A DNA stretch of 64,000 bases from Marinobacter daepoensis DSM 16072 (GTDB lineage Bacteria > Pseudomonadota > Gammaproteobacteria > Pseudomonadales > Oleiphilaceae): positions 558,001-622,000 of the forward strand of contig NZ_ATWI01000008.1 of the NCBI RefSeq assembly GCF_000421165.1, written 5' to 3'. The translations under genes were made by a program, and so were the position numbers. Below the pieces are notes generated by a model. The model did not search any database and was not told the DNA's origin. It was given only the letters and a program-made list of their open reading frames with translations. This document shows positions 57,667 to 64,000 of the stretch, one piece after another. The number at the start of each line of letters is the position of its first letter. Position 1 is the stretch's first letter.

Positions 57667-58116
57667 ATGGCTCAGAGAAGTGTAGAAATCGTTGTTGGTC
57701 TGTTTATGATCGCTGGTCTGGCGGCGCTCATGTTTCTGGCGTTACAGGTAAGTGGGTTGTCACCGAAATCGGCAGAGCAAAGCTATACGCTTTATGCCAA
57801 TTTTAACGATACCGGAGGCCTGACGCCTCGTGGCAAAGTCTCTATGGCAGGTGTGACCATCGGTACCATTGAGTCGGTAACGCTGGATCGGGAGACGTTC
57901 CAGGCCAAGGTTACTATGTCCATTCATGCCGATGTCGACAACATTCCGGCCGACAGTGCTGCAGTAATACGTACATCCGGTCTGCTCGGTGAGCAGTACA
58001 TTGATATTTCAATCGGCGGGGACCTGGAGTCGCTGCAGGCCGGAGACACCTTCTATTCCACTCAGTCTGCCATGAACCTGGAGCGGCTGATCAGTAACTT
58101 TGCCTCAGGCCGGTAA
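57667..58116 (+). CDS. mlaD: MCE-domain lipid carrier MlaD
   Basis: One N-terminal membrane helix (about 8-28) and a single MCE domain (YTLYANFNDTGGLTPRGKVSMAGVTIGTI through IRTSGLLGEQYIDISIG) match the MlaD hexamer subunit. Length is 149, a normal short MlaD. It lies 20 bp after mlaE. Confidence 0.95.
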   Translation: MAQRSVEIVVGLFMIAGLAALMFLALQVSGLSPKSAEQSYTLYANFNDTGGLTPRGKVSMAGVTIGTIESVTLDRETFQAKVTMSIHADVDNIPADSAAVIRTSGLLGEQYIDISIGGDLESLQAGDTFYSTQSAMNLERLISNFASGR

Positions 58117-58141
58117 GCCAGGGGCGGCAAAGGAGAACGCG

Positions 58142-58795
58142 ATGATTGCTCTCAAACAACGGATGGCGCTTGTGGTTGCCATGGTGGTCCTGATGGTGGG
58201 GCAGGCATGGGGCGGCCCGGAAGAGGATCTCAAGCGCTACGTCGATGAAAACACCCAGAAGCTGGTGCAGAAGCTGAACGCAGAAAAAGGGCTTTACGAT
58301 CGCGACCCGGAGGCTTTCTACGTCAGCATGGACGAGACCCTTGAGCAGTTTGTCGACTTCCGGCGGATCGCGGCCCGTGTGATGGGGCGCTACGCTCGAC
58401 AGACCACCCCCGAGCAACGGGATGCCTTTGTTGAAAAGTTCAAGCGTAGCCTGTTCGACAGTTACGCCCAGGCGCTGGTGACGGCCGAAGATTTCCAGAT
58501 CACGGTGAAAGAGGCCACCATTCTGCCGCAGAATGATGATCGGGCCACGGTGGAGATGGAGTTGATCAGTGCGTCCGGCAATCGTTATCCGGTCACCTAT
58601 TCCATGTACCGTAATGGCGAGGGGCGTTGGTTGATGGAGAACGTGATCGTTGAAGGTGTGAATATCGGTCTGGCCTTCCGGGATCGTTTTGCCCAGGAAA
58701 TGGAAGAAAATCGAGGCCAGGTTCAGGTGGTTATTGATGGCTGGGGAGACGCTGTTGACTCCCTGAACCTGGATGAACAGGTAGATCGTTCATGA
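58142..58795 (+). CDS. mlaC: periplasmic phospholipid-binding protein MlaC
   Basis: A signal peptide (MIALKQRMALVVAMVVLMVGQAWG) precedes a Tgt2/MlaC domain with EQFVDFRRIAARVMGRYARQ and the C-terminal VNIGLAFRDRFAQEM. It shuttles phospholipid between MlaA and MlaFEDB. Start ATG 58142 is preceded by AAAGGAG; earlier in-frame codons overlap mlaD and would mask the signal. Length is 217. Confidence 0.95.
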   Translation: MIALKQRMALVVAMVVLMVGQAWGGPEEDLKRYVDENTQKLVQKLNAEKGLYDRDPEAFYVSMDETLEQFVDFRRIAARVMGRYARQTTPEQRDAFVEKFKRSLFDSYAQALVTAEDFQITVKEATILPQNDDRATVEMELISASGNRYPVTYSMYRNGEGRWLMENVIVEGVNIGLAFRDRFAQEMEENRGQVQVVIDGWGDAVDSLNLDEQVDRS

Positions 58796-59109
58796 GCGAG
58801 GCATTGCCAGGTCTTGCCCGGGAAGGTTCTGCGCTCAGAGTGACCGGTGTTGTGACGGCAGAGAATGTTGTGGCGCTGCGCCAACAGGGTGAGCAGGAAA
58901 TCCGGCAGGCCGGAGGGGTGCTTGAGATCGACCTTTCCGGGCTTGAAACCGCTCACAGTGTCGTGCTCTCGCTGTTGTTGTGCTGGCAGCGCCTGGCGTT
59001 GCGCCAGCATTGTCAATTGTCGTTTTCCGGGGCCAGTGAGCGCCTCCGGTCGCTGGCGGCGCTCAGTAATCTTCAGGAACAGATTCCCGGATTTGCCGGC
59101 CACAGCTGA
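58792..59109 (+). CDS. mlaB: STAS-domain protein MlaB
   Basis: A 105-residue STAS domain protein (VLEIDLSGLETAHSVVLSLLLCWQRLA) that binds MlaF and stimulates its assembly and activity. It overlaps mlaC by 4 nt, and ibaG follows after 60 bp. Confidence 0.88.
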   Translation: MSEALPGLAREGSALRVTGVVTAENVVALRQQGEQEIRQAGGVLEIDLSGLETAHSVVLSLLLCWQRLALRQHCQLSFSGASERLRSLAALSNLQEQIPGFAGHS

Positions 59110-59169
59110 CCGGCGCCCGGGAATTAGTTACAATTCCGCCCCTTGTTTCAACTAAATCGAGGAATCCTT

Positions 59170-60694
<1,525 letters not shown>

Positions 60695-60723
60695 CTTTGA
60701 CCAACGGGAAACCGGAAGGATAC

Positions 60724-61368
60724 ATGACAGACTCCATCACCATCGCCTTGTCGAAGGGACGCATTCTGGAAGAAACCCTGCCTTTGCTGGCAGAGGCAGG
60801 CATTGAGCTTGTTGACGACGTGAAGAAATCGCGCAAGCTGGTGTTCCCGACCACCGATCCTAACGTGCGGATTCTGATTATCCGGGCGACCGATGTGCCC
60901 ACCTATGTTCAGTATGGCGGAGCAGATCTGGGGGTGACCGGCAAGGATGTGCTGATGGAACATGGCGGGGAAGGCCTGTACGAGCCGCTGGACCTGAATA
61001 TCTCGCGCTGCAGATTGATGACTGCCGGTAAGAAGGGGGAGCAGCCCCCGGCAGGCAGGATTCGGGTAGCCACCAAATTCGTCAATATGGCGCGGCGTTA
61101 TTACGCTGCCCAGGGTCGGCAGGCCGATATCATCAAACTGTACGGTGCGATGGAGTTGGCGCCCATTCTGAATCTGGCCGATGAAATCGTTGATATTGTG
61201 GATACCGGTAATACCCTCAAGGCCAACGGTCTGGAAGCGCGGGAGCTGATCGGCCATATCAGTAGCCGGCTTGTTGTGAACCGGGCCTCCATGAAAATGA
61301 AGCATGGCCAGATCAATCCCATCATCGAGAAGATGTCCGCTGCGGTTGATCGCCGCCGCGAATCGTAG
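60724..61368 (+). CDS. hisG: ATP phosphoribosyltransferase, short form
   Basis: HisG makes phosphoribosyl-ATP, the first step of histidine synthesis. Motifs: [15 protein letters not shown] at the N terminus and the PRPP-binding [17 protein letters not shown]. At 214 residues it is the short HisG(S) form that lacks the C-terminal regulatory domain and works with HisZ, which is not in this window. ATG 60724 follows GGAAGGA. It begins hisG-hisD-hisC. Confidence 0.96.
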   Translation: MTDSITIALSKGRILEETLPLLAEAGIELVDDVKKSRKLVFPTTDPNVRILIIRATDVPTYVQYGGADLGVTGKDVLMEHGGEGLYEPLDLNISRCRLMTAGKKGEQPPAGRIRVATKFVNMARRYYAAQGRQADIIKLYGAMELAPILNLADEIVDIVDTGNTLKANGLEARELIGHISSRLVVNRASMKMKHGQINPIIEKMSAAVDRRRES

Positions 61369-61394
61369 TGTTAATCCAAAACAGGATTTGAAAA

Positions 61395-62699
61395 ATGACC
61401 GACAGAATCACCCGACTGAATACCGCTCAGAGCGATTTCGATAGCGCGCTGGCAAGCCTGCTGGCCTGGGACGACAGTGTGGACCATCAGGTGAATGAGT
61501 CGGTCAGGCATATCCTGCATGAAGTAAAAAACCGGGGAGATGCGGCGGTTCTGGAGTTTACGGCGAAGTTTGATCGTCTGAACGCAGGTGCTGTGGCTGA
61601 ACTGGAAATGGACGGTGCGCGGCTGAAAGCTGCCTTGGCGCAAATCCCTCAGGATCAGCGGGAAGCGCTGGAAAAGGCGGCGGCGCGTGTTCGCGATTAT
61701 CATGAGCGTCAGAACCAGGCCTCCTGGCAGTATCAGGACGAAGACGGCACGGTGCTGGGCCAGAAGGTAACGCCGCTGGATCGTGCTGGCCTTTATGTGC
61801 CAGGGGGGAAGGCGGCCTATCCATCGTCTGTACTGATGAATGCCATTCCGGCCAAGGTCGCGGGGGTTTCTGAGGTGATCATGGTGGTGCCCACCCCTGA
61901 TGGTGTGGTCAACGACCTGGTTCTGGCGGCGGCTGCGGTGGCAGGGGTTGATCGGGTGTTCACCATTGGCGGTGCCCAGGCGGTTGCTGCTTTGGCGTAC
62001 GGTACCGAGACCGTCCCTGCTGTCGACAAGATTGTCGGGCCTGGCAATATTTTTGTGGCGACGGCCAAACGTGAAGTGTTTGGTGTTGTTGGTATCGACA
62101 TGATTGCCGGTCCGTCTGAGATTCTGGTGATCTGTGATGGTAAGACCGATCCTGACTGGATTGCGATGGACCTGTTTTCTCAGGCTGAGCACGACGAACA
62201 GGCACAGAGCATTCTCGTGAGCCCTGATGCTGAATTTCTGGATGCGGTTGAGGTCAGCATCAACAAGCTTTTGCCGACCATGGAAAGAGAAGAGATCATC
62301 CGCACGTCCATGCTCGGCCGTGGGGCTCTGATACAGGTGGCCGACATGAAGGAAGCGGCCGAGGTAAGCAACCGGATTGCGCCCGAACACCTTGAACTGT
62401 CGGTGGAAGACCCCCAGTCCATGCTGAGCGATATCCGCCACGCTGGTGCCATTTTCATGGGGCGGCACACTGCCGAAGCGCTTGGTGACTATTGTGCCGG
62501 ACCAAATCACGTATTGCCGACCAGTGGCACAGCACGATTCAGCTCGCCTCTGGGCGTTTATGATTTTCAGAAGCGATCTTCGCTGATCGGTTTTACCGCT
62601 CAGGGCGCAGACAGAATGGGGCGTGTGGCTTCTGTTCTGGCCCGGGGTGAGGGGCTCACCGCACATGCACGCTCAGCGGAGTACCGGATCAATGAGTAA
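61395..62699 (+). CDS. hisD: histidinol dehydrogenase
   Basis: HisD performs the two NAD-dependent oxidations of histidinol to histidine. Family motifs are [41 protein letters not shown] and the catalytic Glu/His region RIAPEHLEL. Length is 434. It ends overlapping the hisC start by 8 nt. Confidence 0.97.
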   Translation: MTDRITRLNTAQSDFDSALASLLAWDDSVDHQVNESVRHILHEVKNRGDAAVLEFTAKFDRLNAGAVAELEMDGARLKAALAQIPQDQREALEKAAARVRDYHERQNQASWQYQDEDGTVLGQKVTPLDRAGLYVPGGKAAYPSSVLMNAIPAKVAGVSEVIMVVPTPDGVVNDLVLAAAAVAGVDRVFTIGGAQAVAALAYGTETVPAVDKIVGPGNIFVATAKREVFGVVGIDMIAGPSEILVICDGKTDPDWIAMDLFSQAEHDEQAQSILVSPDAEFLDAVEVSINKLLPTMEREEIIRTSMLGRGALIQVADMKEAAEVSNRIAPEHLELSVEDPQSMLSDIRHAGAIFMGRHTAEALGDYCAGPNHVLPTSGTARFSSPLGVYDFQKRSSLIGFTAQGADRMGRVASVLARGEGLTAHARSAEYRINE

Positions 62700-63762
62700 G
62701 TATTGGAGTGCTTTGGTCAGTGAACTGAAGCCGTATGTGCCAGGCGAGCAGCCAAAGATGGCGAACCTGGTGAAGCTGAATACCAATGAAAACCCGTTTG
62801 GGCCTTCTCCGAAGGTGATCGCTGCTATCAAATCCGAGTTGAACGATGGCCTGCGTCTATACCCTGATCCTGAGGGGCAGGCACTTAAGCAGGCCATTGC
62901 GGACTATCATGTGGATTTTGGTATCGCGCCCAGCCAGGTCTTTGTCGGTAACGGGTCTGACGAGGTGCTTGCTCATGTTTTTCAGGGGCTGCTCAAGCAT
63001 GATAAGCCGATCCTGTTCCCGGATATTACGTACAGTTTTTACCCGGTTTACTGCGGTCTTTATCAGATTGAAAGCTGTGTCATGCCGCTGAATGATCGCT
63101 TTGAAATTGATCCGGCGGATTACCGGCGCCCCAACGGCGGTATTATTTTCCCCAATCCGAACGCACCCACGGGGCGTTATCTCGGGCTGGGGCATGTAGA
63201 GGATATCCTCCAGGCGAACCCGGACAGTGTCGTGGTGGTGGATGAGGCCTATGTGGATTTCGGTGGTGAGACTGCAATAAGGCTGGTCAACCAATACCCG
63301 AATCTTCTGGTGTGTCAGACACTTTCCAAGGCCCGCTCCCTGGCCGGGCTCCGGGTTGGGTTCGCCGTTGGGAATGAAGAGCTGATTGAAGCCTTGAGTC
63401 GGGTTAAGGACAGTTTTAATTCGTACCCGCTGGATCGGCTGGCTCTTGCTGGTGCCGTTGCTGCCTTTGAGGACAAACAATGGTTTGAAGACTCGGTAAA
63501 TGGTGTTATCCGCGAACGTGAGAAACTGACAGCCGAGCTTGAAAAGCGTGGATTTGAGGTGCTGCCCTCCAAGGCAAACTTTGTGTTCGCAAGACATCCT
63601 GAGCACACCGGAGAGGATGTTGCGGCTCTGTTGCGGGAGCAGGGCATTATTGTTCGTCATTTCAATAAGCCCAGAATCAGCGACTTCTTGCGGATTACCG
63701 TGGGTACCGCTGATCAGAACAAGGCCCTGATTAAGGGTTTGGGTAAGCTGTCGGAGGTCTGA
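62692..63762 (+). CDS. hisC: histidinol-phosphate aminotransferase
   Basis: A class I/II PLP aminotransferase: [12 protein letters not shown] at the N terminus, DEAYVDF for the cofactor pyridine, and the Schiff-base lysine K213 in [14 protein letters not shown]. It transaminates imidazole acetol phosphate. ATG 62692 overlaps the hisD stop, giving 356 residues; earlier in-frame codons lie inside hisD. Confidence 0.96.
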   Translation: MSKYWSALVSELKPYVPGEQPKMANLVKLNTNENPFGPSPKVIAAIKSELNDGLRLYPDPEGQALKQAIADYHVDFGIAPSQVFVGNGSDEVLAHVFQGLLKHDKPILFPDITYSFYPVYCGLYQIESCVMPLNDRFEIDPADYRRPNGGIIFPNPNAPTGRYLGLGHVEDILQANPDSVVVVDEAYVDFGGETAIRLVNQYPNLLVCQTLSKARSLAGLRVGFAVGNEELIEALSRVKDSFNSYPLDRLALAGAVAAFEDKQWFEDSVNGVIREREKLTAELEKRGFEVLPSKANFVFARHPEHTGEDVAALLREQGIIVRHFNKPRISDFLRITVGTADQNKALIKGLGKLSEV

Positions 63763-63763
63763 T

Positions 63764-64000
63764 TTGGCAAACCGGAACGACATCCTGAATGCCATGAATG
63801 AATGGCTGAAGCCTGAGAATTTTCAGGATTACTGCCCGAATGGTCTGCAGATTGAAGGAAAGGACGAGGTGGCCACCATTATCACCGGTGTCACCGCAAG
63901 TCAGGCCCTGATTGATGCCGCGGTTGACGCGGGGGCTGACATGATACTCGTTCATCATGGTTATTTCTGGAAAGGCGAAGAGCAGGCTATTCGCGGCATA
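63764..64000 (+). CDS. NIF3-like dinuclear metal protein (N-terminal part)
   Basis: The frame begins at TTG 63764, one base after the hisC stop, with GGAGG 7 nt upstream, and runs to the window edge (79 codons). The motifs NDILNAMNEWLKPENFQDYCPNGLQIEG and MILVHHGYFWKGE are those of the NIF3/YbgI family, which forms hexamers with a di-metal site (the His-His pair here). The cellular role is unclear. The C-terminal half is outside the window. Confidence 0.88.
   Translation, partial: MANRNDILNAMNEWLKPENFQDYCPNGLQIEGKDEVATIITGVTASQALIDAAVDAGADMILVHHGYFWKGEEQAIRGI

Overview
The window looks like chromosome of a marine gammaproteobacterium, most probably Marinobacter or a close relative. The grounds are protein style and gene order: ybeL-leuS-lptE-holA; lnt-corC-ybeY-ybeZ-miaB; gatCAB facing mreBCD-maf-rng-yhdP; kdsDC-lptCAB-rpoN-hpf-ptsN-rapZ-ptsO; mlaFEDCB-ibaG-murA-hisGDC. 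It is almost entirely housekeeping core. I saw no insertion sequence, prophage, CRISPR array, tRNA or rRNA gene.

Layout. 1-5.0 kb: the end of an FAD oxidoreductase gene, comF (minus), then bioB-bioF-bioC-bioD (plus) behind a BirA-type operator shared with comF. 5.0-10.0 kb: an orphan flagellar-rod-like small gene, a SprA-type metalloprotease gene, and two long acyl-CoA dehydrogenase genes, each closed by a terminator. 10.0-21.5 kb: a secreted endonuclease, a small coiled-coil protein, holA-lptE-leuS, a DUF1451 zinc ribbon protein, and lnt-corC-ybeY-ybeZ-miaB. 21.8-28.5 kb: trmH, yejK, cysDN, a PilZ protein and rimO. 28.6-33.6 kb: a two-subunit pyruvate carboxylase operon followed by carbonic anhydrase, with a divergent LysR regulator. 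33.9-46.6 kb: gatCAB (minus), then mreBCD, maf, rng, yhdP and a nitrilase-family gene (plus). 46.6-55.9 kb: a long minus-strand block from kdsD to darP for Kdo synthesis, LPS transport, sigma-54, the nitrogen-type phosphotransferase system and Mg transport. 56.0-64 kb: mlaFEDCB, ibaG, murA, hisG, hisD, hisC and the start of a NIF3 gene.

How the genes work together. Much of the window serves the cell envelope: LptE, LptB, LptA, LptC, KdsC and KdsD for LPS; MlaF to MlaB for phospholipid asymmetry; MurA and MreBCD for the wall; Lnt for lipoproteins. A second theme is biotin and bicarbonate chemistry, with bioBFCD making the cofactor used by PycB and carbonic anhydrase sitting in the pyc operon. 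Translation and RNA quality control are also well represented: LeuRS, GatCAB, MiaB, RimO, TrmH, YbeY, RNase G, HPF and DarP.

The most unusual signal is a dispersed family of three structured palindromic elements (about 21.63-21.74, 33.74-33.84 and 37.24-37.36 kb). Each has an outer stem of 24 bp or more. The distal stem sequence differs completely between copies yet stays paired. Inside lie two small hairpins with NGGA tetraloops set 24-25 nt apart, very close to the known CsrA/RsmA binding hairpin. A second notable point is that mreC has no usual start codon where family homology begins. It appears to start at ATT behind a strong ribosome binding site.
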